Below, one piece after another: positions 1-8,246 of a stretch of DNA of 47,643 nucleotides; within the stretch, counting starts at the first letter, position 1, and each line of letters starts with the position of its first letter. The notes beneath the pieces were generated by a model. The model was not told the origin of the DNA, did no database searches, and was given only the letters and a program-made list of their open reading frames with translations. Position numbers and translations under genes: made by a program. Where the stretch lies: positions 1-47,643 of the forward strand of contig JAKVON010000016.1 in assembly GCA_022482785.1 (NCBI GenBank). Direction: 5' to 3'. Source of the stretch: Atopobiaceae bacterium (GTDB taxonomy: Bacteria > Actinomycetota > Coriobacteriia > Coriobacteriales > Atopobiaceae).

Positions 1-51
1 ATCCGCTCCCTCGACATCCGCGTGGGCGATGAGGAACCGTATACGAAGTAG
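1..51 (+). CDS. 3' end of a membrane protein paralogous to the next two copies (partial)
   Basis: Only the last 16 codons and the stop are inside the window. They read IRSLDIRVGDEEPYTK, which closely matches the C-termini of the proteins ending at 1702 (LDIRVGDENPYGK) and 3656 (LDIRVGDEDPYGK). A third copy of this family therefore starts upstream of the window. The function is unknown. The C-terminal motif is the most conserved part of the family, so the assignment to the family is firm even though the gene is almost entirely missing here. Confidence 0.8.
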   Translation: MRSLDIRVGDEEPYTK

Positions 52-87
52 CTGCCCGCGATTCGGCGGGCTCGGATAGGAGGCGGC

Positions 88-912
88 ATGATCATCTATT
101 GGGACGGTCGCTTGCAGAGGGTGTTCGGAACGGCCATCGCCGTCGTGTCCTTCCTCTCTGCCCTCGCGCTCGGCTATCGAGGCGACGGGAACGACATCGC
201 CCTGGAGCTGAAGGCCCTGTCCGTTGCCCTCGCGATCGGGGCCGTGGCCTGCGTCCTGGTGAACGTCGCGGCCCGCAGGTCGCAGAGGCGCCTCATGGCG
301 ATCCTCGACGACGGCTGCGACCCGGCCTCATTCCTCCGGCTGACCTCCGGCCTCGACTCGCTGGCTGCCTATCGGCTGAGTGCCGAGGGGGCGGTGCTCC
401 TCGCGTATCGCGGCATCGCCCTCCTCGAGTCGGGGGATCCCGACGGCGCGAGGGAGGAGTGGCGCCGGCTGGGGGTCGCCGCTCGTTGCCGCCCTGCGGG
501 CGTCGTCAGGGCGGAGCTGAGCGCCTGGGCGTGCTCGCTCGCCGCCGTGATCGGCGACGAGGGCCTCGTCGGCGAGAGCGAGGCCTCGTTCCGCGATTCG
601 GTCGCGGCGATGACGGAGTCGCAGAGGGGGAGGATGCCGCCGTGGATGAGGGACTTCCTGTCGGAAGACGCGGAGGGCCATGGAGGCGCGGCGTCGCGGC
701 CGGCGCCCGACAGGGTGCTCGCCGAGCGCGCCCTCTCGGCCTCGAGAAGGCTTCGCGCTGCGGGCGACGCCGAGGGCGAGCGAGCCTGCCTCGAGGAGGC
801 CGTCTCCCGCGGGGGCGGCCTCATGACGGCGAGGCTCGCCGCCGAGAGGCTGGCCGAGCTCGGCCCGGCGGGGCCCGGGGGAGGCGGGGACCATGGCGGG
901 GAAGAGGCATAG
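88..912 (+). CDS. Two-pass membrane protein with helical cytoplasmic domain, unknown function
   Basis: A 274-residue protein with two hydrophobic segments at about residues 12-29 and 41-60. A long Ala/Arg/Glu-rich helical region follows, with short repeats around AYRGIALLESGDPDGAREEW and SRRLRAAGDAEGERACLEEA that resemble TPR hairpins. It ends in a Gly-rich tail. A good ribosome site (aggagg) lies just before the ATG. The gene overlaps the next one by 20 bases, so the two are probably co-transcribed and translationally coupled. I do not recognise the family. It lies in the T7SS accessory block, so a role as scaffold or accessory factor there is possible but only inferred from position. Confidence 0.65.
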   Translation: MIIYWDGRLQRVFGTAIAVVSFLSALALGYRGDGNDIALELKALSVALAIGAVACVLVNVAARRSQRRLMAILDDGCDPASFLRLTSGLDSLAAYRLSAEGAVLLAYRGIALLESGDPDGAREEWRRLGVAARCRPAGVVRAELSAWACSLAAVIGDEGLVGESEASFRDSVAAMTESQRGRMPPWMRDFLSEDAEGHGGAASRPAPDRVLAERALSASRRLRAAGDAEGERACLEEAVSRGGGLMTARLAAERLAELGPAGPGGGGDHGGEEA

Positions 913-1702
913 GCCCTGGTCCACCCTCACGACCGGGCAACGCGTGCGTCGCGTGGTGCTCTGGGCCGTGCTCGTTGCAGCAGCTGGGTTCGTGGCTGTC
1001 TGCGTGTACGCGATCTGGTTCGTGCCCCATAGCCCCATCGACCGACCCGTCTCCATAGGGAAAAGCATCTCGATCAAGGCCTCCGACGGGGGCGGTGTCC
1101 AGGCGCAGTCGGTCGCCCCTTGTGCCACCGAGACGGAGGCCTACAGGGCCTACCTCGACTCGCAGAAACTGTCCATCTCAGACCTCGAGAAGGTCGACGG
1201 CCTCCCTGCAGGCTCCCCCTCCATTTTCATGGGACACAACACCGATGGACTCCTTCTTCTCAAATGCGCGTCCTTCACCCATGATGCCTCGGGAGGATGT
1301 CTTGTCTCGAGGGAGTATGGCACAGTCTTCCTCGACTACTCCGCGGTCATGTCGAACCCGATTGGGGGCTCCTTCCGCTACACGACGACCGAGTCCGTCG
1401 TCGAGAGCATCACGACCGTATGCTCGTGTTCGCTTGGGGAGTCCTGGCAGGCAGAGGCGCCCTACTACGGCATCTCGGCAGACCCGGAGATAAGAAACCT
1501 CACCATCTCGGGCAAGGTCCCCACGGCCGTCGTCGAGCTCGAGAAGGACGGCCAGACCGTCTGGCTCTGGTACTACGACGGGCTCGACGCCGCCGGTCTC
1601 CTAGAGTCGGACACTGACTTCAGTTTCTCGGGCTTCACCTACCGCGAGGTCATCCGCACCCTCGATATCCGCGTGGGCGACGAGAACCCCTATGGGAAGT
1701 GA
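893..1702 (+). CDS. Single-pass membrane protein, paralog A of a local tandem family
   Basis: A 269-residue protein with a short basic cytoplasmic N-terminus (WSTLTTGQRVRRVVLWAVL), one transmembrane helix at about residues 20-43, the signature VYAIWFVP, and an extracellular domain. The family ends in LTISG, a W/Y-rich strand and LDIRVGDENPYGK. The start overlaps the upstream gene and is preceded by a gggaggcgggg ribosome site. The protein at 2838-3656 has nearly the same N-terminal 45 residues and C-terminal 70 residues but a different middle. Constant ends around a variable core suggest an exposed, diversifying domain. The function is unknown. Immunity protein, T7SS adaptor and surface antigen are all open possibilities. 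Confidence 0.75.
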   Translation: MAGKRHRPWSTLTTGQRVRRVVLWAVLVAAAGFVAVCVYAIWFVPHSPIDRPVSIGKSISIKASDGGGVQAQSVAPCATETEAYRAYLDSQKLSISDLEKVDGLPAGSPSIFMGHNTDGLLLLKCASFTHDASGGCLVSREYGTVFLDYSAVMSNPIGGSFRYTTTESVVESITTVCSCSLGESWQAEAPYYGISADPEIRNLTISGKVPTAVVELEKDGQTVWLWYYDGLDAAGLLESDTDFSFSGFTYREVIRTLDIRVGDENPYGK

Positions 1703-1725
1703 GTTCCATGACGAAGGAGGACGTG

Positions 1726-2841
1726 ATGGGGGAAGGAAGAAGAGTCATGTCCCGCAGGGACTTTCTAGCCGCCACCGCCCTGGGGGCGGGTATGGTCGCG
1801 CTTGCCGGCTGCTCAGGGGGACAAGGCGGAGGCTCGGGGCGCCCGCAGCTTGCTGACGGAGAGTGCTACTCAGACCAGGTGGAACTCGTCGATGCCGACG
1901 AAGACGGCGCCGTCACCTGGGCCATCGGCTACCCCAACTCCCACGACGTCATCGCCACACGCTACGTCGACGGCAGGCTCACGGTGGAGGGCTCGGGCGG
2001 CGTGCTGCGGTTCATGCATTTCGAGAGCGGCATGACGAGCCCGACCGAGGATTTCCCTCCCTGGTGGGAAGGGTCGCAAAAAGTGGCCTCGGCGGAGGTT
2101 AGGCAGAGTGTCTACCCGGCCTGTGCTTTCGGGTGGTTTTCGTCCGAGGCCATCTCGGACTGGCCGACGTGGGGCGGCTTGACGGCCCTGCCGTCGAGCG
2201 TGACGAAGGCACGCGCTCTCTTCAGCGGCAGCTCGCTCGCGGAGCCCATCCCGGTCGACCTGCTCTCAGGCTGCGCCTCGCTCGAGGACCTCTCGTGCGC
2301 ATTTAAGGAATGCAGGTCGCTCACGGGTCCTATCCCGGAAGGCCTCCTGTCCGGTCGCTCCTCCCTCAGGGACCTCTCGGAGGTCTTCTCCTGGTGCACG
2401 TCGCTCGCGGGCCCTATCCCGGAGGGCCTCCTCTCTGGCTGTAGCTCGCTCGAGGACCTCTCGGGGGCATTCGAGGTGTGCACGTCGCTCGCGGGCCCCA
2501 TCCCAGGGGACCTCCTCTCGGGATGCCCCTCGCTCGGGGATCTCTCATACGCTTTCGCCGGCTGCACGTCGCTCACGGGCCCCGTCCCCGCGGACCTGGT
2601 CTCGGGATGCGCAGAGGGCGTCGACCTCAGGCGCATGTTCTACGGCTGCACGGGCATCCGGGAGGTGGCCGCGGGCTTCTCCCTGCCCCAGGGGGTGGGC
2701 GACACGGAGGGCATGTTCTCCGACTCGAAGAACGGGGACGGCTCCTTCGAGCACGACCCCATACCCACGGTCTACGAGGGGGACGACCCCGTGGTGGAGG
2801 CGCTTCTGTTCGACGGCACCAACAGGGTGAGGTCCTCATGA
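1726..2841 (+). CDS. Tat-exported BspA-like leucine-rich repeat lipoprotein
   Basis: Starting at ATG 1726, which has a perfect AAGGAGG five bases upstream, the protein is 371 residues. The N-terminus has a twin-arginine motif (SRRDFLAATALGAG) and then a lipobox LAGC, so it is most likely exported by Tat in folded form and lipidated on Cys. The C-terminal half carries five 28-residue repeats of the type LLSGCxSLxDLSxAFxxCTSL followed by GPIPEG. This is the DUF285/BspA family pattern found on surface proteins of mucosal bacteria. A GTG at 1699 overlapping the previous gene is an alternative start but would add a long pre-Tat extension. The gene overlaps the next copy of the paralog family by an ATGA. 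The binding target is unknown. Confidence 0.75.
   Translation: MGEGRRVMSRRDFLAATALGAGMVALAGCSGGQGGGSGRPQLADGECYSDQVELVDADEDGAVTWAIGYPNSHDVIATRYVDGRLTVEGSGGVLRFMHFESGMTSPTEDFPPWWEGSQKVASAEVRQSVYPACAFGWFSSEAISDWPTWGGLTALPSSVTKARALFSGSSLAEPIPVDLLSGCASLEDLSCAFKECRSLTGPIPEGLLSGRSSLRDLSEVFSWCTSLAGPIPEGLLSGCSSLEDLSGAFEVCTSLAGPIPGDLLSGCPSLGDLSYAFAGCTSLTGPVPADLVSGCAEGVDLRRMFYGCTGIREVAAGFSLPQGVGDTEGMFSDSKNGDGSFEHDPIPTVYEGDDPVVEALLFDGTNRVRSS
1969..2634 (+). repeat. 84-bp in-gene tandem repeats (about 5 copies, 2257-2634 core)
   Basis: Between about 2257 and 2634 the DNA repeats with an 84-base period, each unit encoding LLSGC..SLEDLS..F..C.SL.GPIP... The units diverge mainly at the second and third positions. 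Tandem coding repeats like this can expand or contract by slippage or recombination. The stretch from 1969 to 2256 is the non-repetitive lead-in of the same gene. Confidence 0.6.
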
Positions 2842-3656
2842 GAGGGAAGAGATGCTCGCGTCCGAGATGGTCCGCGCTCACGACCGGGCAGCGCGTGCGT
2901 TGCGTGGCGCTCTGGGCCGTGCTGGCGGGGGCCGTCGCGCTCGTCGGCACCTTCGTGTACGCGATCTGGTTCGTCCCCTACGACCCCGTCGACGGCCACG
3001 TGTCCTTCGACACCACGGTCACCTACTCCTCCGGATCCTCGACGTCCTCGTCGACGGCCGCGACCGTCGCAGCGGGCGGGACGACGTATGGGTCGACGCA
3101 GGAGTCGCTCCAAGAGACGTACGGCGTCGATGAGGACGCCAAGACCGAGGTCTGGTCACAGGACGGGGACGGGGAGAGGTATCTCCTCCTGCTCGGGGAG
3201 GGGCGCTACGGGGCGTCCTTGTCGCTCTACGGCTTCGACGTCATCGACGGCCGGTACTCAGCCTCGACCTGCCTTGGCGGAACCCTCGAGGACTACGCGA
3301 GCTACCTGCGGACCCCCTTGTCGGGCCCGTTCGTCCTCACGACGACGGAGTGCGTCGGGGAGGCCGTCGTGGACGTCTGCTCCTCCCATCGTTCGAACCC
3401 CGGCGCCCCATGCTTCCTCTACGGCGTCTCGCAGGACCCCGGGGTTCGCGACCTCACGATCTCGGGACGTGCCCCCGACGGGGTGGCCGAGGTCGAGCTC
3501 GGCGGCTCGACCCACTACGTCTGGTGGTACTGGGATCTCGACGCGACCAGCGCCCCCGAGTCAGATCCCGGCTTCAGCTTCTCCGACTTCACCCTGCGGG
3601 ACGTGATGCGGGGCCTCGACATCCGCGTGGGCGACGAGGACCCCTACGGGAAGTGA
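2838..3656 (+). CDS. Single-pass membrane protein, paralog B of a local tandem family
   Basis: A 272-residue protein starting in an ATGA overlap with the repeat lipoprotein. The N-terminus (WSALTTGQRVRCVALWAVL, then the helix and VYAIWFVP) and the C-terminus (VWWYWDLDATS, FSFSDFTLRDVMRGLDIRV, GDEDPYGK) match the protein at 893-1702, while the middle, with a Ser/Thr-rich stalk at about residues 60-80, differs. It has one transmembrane helix near residues 22-45 with the bulk outside. The stop codon is embedded in gggaagtgagttccatga, the same junction found at the end of the first copy, which suggests duplication or recombination at this point. The function is unknown. Confidence 0.75.
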   Translation: MRGKRCSRPRWSALTTGQRVRCVALWAVLAGAVALVGTFVYAIWFVPYDPVDGHVSFDTTVTYSSGSSTSSSTAATVAAGGTTYGSTQESLQETYGVDEDAKTEVWSQDGDGERYLLLLGEGRYGASLSLYGFDVIDGRYSASTCLGGTLEDYASYLRTPLSGPFVLTTTECVGEAVVDVCSSHRSNPGAPCFLYGVSQDPGVRDLTISGRAPDGVAEVELGGSTHYVWWYWDLDATSAPESDPGFSFSDFTLRDVMRGLDIRVGDEDPYGK

Positions 3657-3661
3657 GTTCC

Positions 3662-5893
3662 ATGATGGCTATGCGCGGAGGAACGGTTCGACGATTGACC
3701 CGGGCGGCCGACGCCTCGCTCCAGGCCGAGCTCGTGCGCCGCCAGCGCATGCTGGCCGAGGCCAAGGCGACCACGGGCGACGCCACCATGGACGTGTCCT
3801 CCTACCAGCGCCACTACGCGGCGGGAGACGTGGCCGAGCCCATGCCGCACCTGTTCGTGGTGGCCGACGAGTTCGCGGAGCTCAAGGCGCAGGAGCCCGA
3901 CTTCATGGACGGGCTGGTCTCCGCCGCCCGCATCGGCCGCTCCCTGGGCGTGCACCTGGTGCTGGCCACCCAGAAGCCGACCGGCGTGGTCTCCGACCAG
4001 ATAGCCGCGAACTCCCGCTTCCGCGTCTGCCTCAAGGTGGCCGACGCCGCCGACTCCAAGGAGATGATCAGGCGCCCCGACGCCGCGCAGCTCAAGGGGC
4101 CGGGCCGCCTCATCCTGCTCGTGGGCTACGACGAGAGGCTCTGCCTGGGCCAGGCCGCCTGGGCGGGCGCCCCCTACGCGCCCAGGGCCGCCCCCGAGCC
4201 CGCCCGCGACCTCGCGGTCGAGCTCTGCGACGGCCGGGGCGCCCAGCTCGCCTCGGCCCGCCCGGCCGCCCCCCCGCCGCCACGGGGGCCACCGAGCTCG
4301 ACGCGACGCTGGCCGAGCTCCGCCGCGCCGCGGGCGGCCGGGCCGCGAGGAGGCTCTGGCTGCCGCCCCTGGAGGCCCACCCCACGGTGGCGGCCCTCGC
4401 CGCGCGCTACCCGCACGCCCGCGACGCCGACGGGCCCTGGGAGCTCGACCCCGTCGTCGGCGAGCTCGACGACCCGGCCGCCCAGGAGAAGCGCCTCCTC
4501 GCGCTGCCGCTGTCCCGCGAGGGCAACGCCGTGGTCTACGGCCAGGCGGGCTCGGGCAAGTCGGCGCTTGCCGCCTCCGCCCTGCTCGACATCGTCCGGA
4601 CCAAGTCGCCCGTCGAGGTCGTGGCCTACGTGGCCGACCTCGGCACGGGCAGCCTCCTGCCGTTCGCGGGCGCCCCCCAGGTGGCCGACGTCGTCACGCA
4701 GTCCGACCCCGAGCGCCTCTCCAACCTCCTCAAGGTCATCGCCCGCGAGGCCGAGGACAGGAGGTCTGCCTTCGAGGGGGTCGCCGGGAGTCTGTCGGAC
4801 TACGATCGCGCCGCCGCCCCCGGGAGCGTCCTGCCCTCCGTCCTCGTGGTCGTGAACGGCGTGGCCCAGCTCTGCGAGCTCGTCCCGCAGGCCGAGGACG
4901 CGCTCGCGCGCCTCACGCGCGAGGGGCCCCGCTACGGCATCCACTTCCTCCTGCTGGCCGACGCGCCGAGGGACGTGCGGTTCCGCCTCGCCGCGAGCTG
5001 CAAGGTCGCGTTCTGCCTGCCCCTCGCCTCGGACGACGGCTACGCGGAGGTCCTCGGGAGCGTGCGCGGGGCCTCCCTGCCCGAGGGTCTCGGCCGCGGG
5101 CTCGCCCGCGTCGGGGACGAGCTCCTCTCCTTCCAGTGCGCGTTCCCCGAGGAGGAGGGCTCCTGGCCGGCGGACGCGATCGGGAGGGCGGTCCAGGACG
5201 CCGTCGGCAGGAACCGGGGCCGCGCGGCCGACGCCGTGCCGAGGCTCCCGGAGGTGCTGAGGGCCTCGGACGTCGCCCCGGCGGCCGGCGGGGGAGGGCC
5301 TCGCCCTCGGGACCTTCGCCGACGACTTCCGCCCGTTCCTGCTCGACCCCGCCAGCGTCCCCGCGACGCTCGTCGCGGCCACGCAGTCCTTCGCCGTCGT
5401 CCCCTTCATGCAGGAGGCGGCGCGCGCCGCCCGGGCCGCCGGCCTCGACGTCGTCGCCGTCGACCCCGGCGGGGCGCTCGGCGACCTGCCCCCCTGGGCG
5501 AGGGGGGTCGGCCCGGAGGAGGCGGCGGGGCTCGAGGGCCCCTGCCTCGTGCTCGTGCCCGACGTCGCCGGCGCCCTCCAGGACCCCACCTCCCCGCTGG
5601 GCCGCGCCCTGGCGCGGCTCTCCGCCCCCGGGAGCGGGTGCTGCGCGCTCATGGGGGCCTCCGCGTCCGACCTCACGAGGCTGGTCTCCCTCCCGTGGGG
5701 GCAGCGGCTCGCCTCGCGGTCCGCGTGGCTCTGGGTAGGGGACGGCATCGGGCAGCAGTTCGCGATCAGGGTCTCGAACCCCGCCCTGGAGCTCAGGCTC
5801 GACCTGGGCGAGGGCGGCGGATGGGTCGTCAGAAGGGGCAGGGCCCGGGCCGCGAAGCTCGTGTGCCTGCCCGACGGGGCCGAGTGGGAATGA
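3662..5893 (+). pseudogene. essC: EssC-type T7SS ATPase, 5'-truncated 3' module with two frameshifts
   Basis: FtsK/SpoIIIE-family motor ATPase of type VII secretion, about 743 residues once read through two frame changes. Homology begins near 3690 inside the first ATPase domain, with its Walker B intact (HLFVVADEFAELK), then ARIGRSLGVHLVLATQKPTG and the SNEM-like SKEMIRRPDAA. The reading frame changes at about 4265-4285 in a C-rich run (one base lost). The WLPPL linker and second ATPase domain follow, with Walker A GQAGSGKSALA. The frame changes back at about 5285-5300 in a G-rich run (one base gained). The last domain lacks a recognisable P-loop. The FHA domains, membrane segments and first Walker A are absent. 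Possible starts are GTG 3653, ATG 3662 and ATG 3665. It could be an orphan specificity cassette or decay, and the two indels could be sequencing errors. Confidence 0.8.
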
Positions 5894-5926
5894 GGTGCGT
5901 GCGGTGAGGGAAGGGAAGTGTCGCGA

Positions 5927-6193
5927 ATGTCGGTCATAGCATCGGACTCGGGGACCGCCGAGGCGGTCGCGCAGGGAATCAGGGGTCAGCTCTCCGCTGA
6001 CACCTGCGACGTCGCGGGCGAGAACGACACCTCGGGAGGAAGGGCGCATGACGTCGTGCGCGACGACGTCGGAAGCGCACTATCGTCATGGAGCACGCTC
6101 ATGAACTCCGCCGCGAGCTCCGTCACCGCCGTCGCCGGGGAGTTCGAGGCGGAGGACGGCACACTCGCCGCGGCCCTCGGGTGGATGGGATGA
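5927..6193 (+). CDS. Small helical T7SS partner protein (Lap1/DUF3130-like)
   Basis: An 88-residue, Ala/Ser/Asp-rich, probably all-helical protein with no signal peptide. It sits between the EssC fragment and an LXG-type gene, exactly where LXG-associated alpha-helical proteins (Lap1 type, DUF3130/TIGR04197) are found. A central Trp in SSWSTLMNSA is followed by FEAED at residues 73-77, which fits the FxxxD motif of Lap1 proteins. ATG 5927 is preferred over GTG 5918 because the gagggaaggga ribosome site is spaced for it. It ends in an ATGA overlap with the next gene. The inferred role is to bind the LXG domain and display the secretion signal to EssC. Confidence 0.65.
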   Translation: MSVIASDSGTAEAVAQGIRGQLSADTCDVAGENDTSGGRAHDVVRDDVGSALSSWSTLMNSAASSVTAVAGEFEAEDGTLAAALGWMG

Positions 6194-6459
6194 GGCCGTG
6201 TGACGAGGACCTTTCCCCTCTGAAGCGTCTGCTCGCGACGTCAGCCGGGGAGTACGAGGACCTCATGCGCAGGAATGCGGCCATGTTCGCCGAGCTGGAC
6301 CTGTCGGCGATCTCTGCCTCTCCCGCCATGGCGTACATGCGTGACAGGTTCGAGGAGGCCATGCTCGCCGGGTCCTCGACCGTCGAGGAGGCGTCGGAGG
6401 CCCTCGCCCGTGAGGGGCGAAAGGTCGATGACGAAGAGAAGGGGGAGGATCGGCTATGA
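6190..6459 (+). CDS. Small helical protein, probable second LXG partner (Lap2-like)
   Basis: An 89-residue acidic, helical protein (LSPLKRLLATSAGEYEDLM, AYMRDRFEEAML) without signal or membrane segment. The ATG at 6190 overlaps the stop of the Lap1-like gene, and its own stop overlaps the ATG of the LXG-type gene, so the three are translationally coupled. Known LXG loci have two such small genes ahead of the toxin. I call it Lap2-like from size, composition and position, because the sequence has no motif I can name. Confidence 0.55.
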   Translation: MRPCDEDLSPLKRLLATSAGEYEDLMRRNAAMFAELDLSAISASPAMAYMRDRFEEAMLAGSSTVEEASEALAREGRKVDDEEKGEDRL

Positions 6460-8246
6460 GGGTGACGAAGTCGTCGACGACCGCCAGGCTCGACGCCGAG
6501 GCGAAGAGCCTGGCGGAGGCGATGGGCCAGGCGGAGGATCGGGCCGACTCCCTGGAAGCCGCGGCGAGCGACCTCGACGGGAGCCGCCTCCAGGGGGAGG
6601 GGTACTCCGCCGCGAGGGACCTGGTGAACGACGTCTGCGTCCCGGCGCTCCGCGCCACCTACCTCGCCATGGAGGCCCTGTCGCGGGCCGACGCCGCCGA
6701 CTCGGTGCAGGTGTCCGCGCTGCCTGCCGGCTATCCCGACGCCGACGTCCTCGACCAGGCCGCCCTCGTGGAGGAGCGAGACAGGTGGTGGCGGATGGCC
6801 GAAGAGCAAGCAGAGCAGGCTGACAGCCTGGAGAGGACCGCCGCAGGCCTTGAGACGCAGGCGAGGGTGTCGCTGTCGCCGTCGGTCTCCCTGGTCGCGC
6901 GGTCCTGCCGGTCCCTCGCCTCGTCGTGCCGCGACGCCGCAAACACGGACAGGGCCATGGGGGACGACATACAGTCCAGGGTCCAGGCTCTCGCCGACTA
7001 CGACGCCTGGGGGGCGACGGCCTACGAAGACGCGACCTCCAAGGCCTCCGGCGCGCTCGCCGCGGCGGGCGCGTCGATTTCGTCCGTCGCGGCAGGCGCT
7101 TCGGTCGGGGACCTCGATCTGTCCTGGGCGGACGAGGCGGAGGAGGCCTACATCGCCTCGGTCAGGGACAGGATCTACCACGACGGGCAGGTCGATCAAG
7201 GCTATCTCGGCAAGCTGATGGCCAAGGACGCAAGCCAATGGAGCGCCGAGGAGTGCGTCGGGTACTGCCTGGCTATCGGGGAGATGTATTCGGACGTCTG
7301 TGCTGAGGGAGACGATCCCAAATGTAAAGACAAGCGAGAGGCGGGAGAGAGAGCCCTCTCCATGGTCGTCACCTCGCTCTACGGAGCGCCCGAGGTGTTC
7401 GCCGAGGAGGGGGAGGGCGCTGACGCGAAGCGCGTGGTCGTGAGGCGCATGAAGGACGGGATGGACCACGTCGCGGAGGTCGCCCGCGAGGAGGGCGTCG
7501 AGGGGGGCGGCGAATGGGCAACCCGCTGGGTGTCCGACCTCGTCCGCAACGCGTCGTCCGTCTATCAGCGTGCCGAGAGGACACAGAACGAAGAAGACTG
7601 GAAGAACCCCGACATGTCGGTATCCTTTACGTGCTCGAAGGGGAACGTCGTGACGAACTTCACCAACTGCCTCTCTGGGCGAGAGTACGACAACGGTGCC
7701 GTCGACCGAGACAAGCTCGTCACGAAGCTCGTGGGGTCCGACATGCCGGATGGGTCTGGAAGTCTGTGGCAGCTCGACGAAGAATCCTTGTGCTTCGTCA
7801 CTGGTGGAATCTGCTCGTCGAAGGATGACGCGAGGGAGACCTACTCGTTCCTCGCCGCCTCCGAGATTCTCCGGAGCGGTAAGAGCGATAGCGACAATGC
7901 CGCTTTCGATTTACTGAAGGATGATTATGGGTTTGATGTATTTCACCCCAACATAGACGAAGCCCTTCCGAAGAGTTTGAAAAAACTATTTGGGGCAGAC
8001 TCTGTAGAATCATTCACATCCGATTTTTTTGACGGGATATTGGGTGCAAGCGTCTTCGGGGCATTCGAAAACACGAAGGAGCTGGTCGAATACCTGGCCG
8101 TCCAGCACTTCTATGACGTGCGCAACGCGGAGCAGGACAGGCTGGACGAGAGCCTGAGGGGGGCCGGGGAGGGTCTCCCGGATGGCGACTACTCCGGCTG
8201 TTCCTACAGCCTCAACGTGGACGGGAGCGTGACCAAACATGAGTGA
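6456..8246 (+). CDS. LXG-type T7SS effector with unrecognised C-terminal domain
   Basis: A 596-residue protein. The first 220 or so residues are helical and coiled-coil-like, and include LQGEGYSAARDLVNDVCVPA at about residues 45-64, which fits the LxG...AAR..L.......L pattern of LXG domains that target toxins to type VII secretion. The middle (about 225-400) is acidic and helical. The C-terminus (about 400-596) is rich in Cys, Asn and aromatics, and its coding DNA around 7860-8050 is clearly AT-richer than its surroundings, as expected for an exchanged toxin tip. I cannot assign the enzymatic activity. It starts by ATGA overlap with the Lap2-like gene and overlaps the next gene by 8 bases. 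An immunity protein would be expected close downstream. Confidence 0.65.
   Translation: MRVTKSSTTARLDAEAKSLAEAMGQAEDRADSLEAAASDLDGSRLQGEGYSAARDLVNDVCVPALRATYLAMEALSRADAADSVQVSALPAGYPDADVLDQAALVEERDRWWRMAEEQAEQADSLERTAAGLETQARVSLSPSVSLVARSCRSLASSCRDAANTDRAMGDDIQSRVQALADYDAWGATAYEDATSKASGALAAAGASISSVAAGASVGDLDLSWADEAEEAYIASVRDRIYHDGQVDQGYLGKLMAKDASQWSAEECVGYCLAIGEMYSDVCAEGDDPKCKDKREAGERALSMVVTSLYGAPEVFAEEGEGADAKRVVVRRMKDGMDHVAEVAREEGVEGGGEWATRWVSDLVRNASSVYQRAERTQNEEDWKNPDMSVSFTCSKGNVVTNFTNCLSGREYDNGAVDRDKLVTKLVGSDMPDGSGSLWQLDEESLCFVTGGICSSKDDARETYSFLAASEILRSGKSDSDNAAFDLLKDDYGFDVFHPNIDEALPKSLKKLFGADSVESFTSDFFDGILGASVFGAFENTKELVEYLAVQHFYDVRNAEQDRLDESLRGAGEGLPDGDYSGCSYSLNVDGSVTKHE

Noticed and set aside
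2257..2634. Satellite or CRISPR-like repeat
   Set aside because: Repeat period is 84 bases, in frame, and encodes a protein repeat of the BspA type.
5918..5926. GTG 5918 as start of the Lap1-like gene
   Set aside because: The ribosome site is only two bases from it; ATG 5927 is well spaced.
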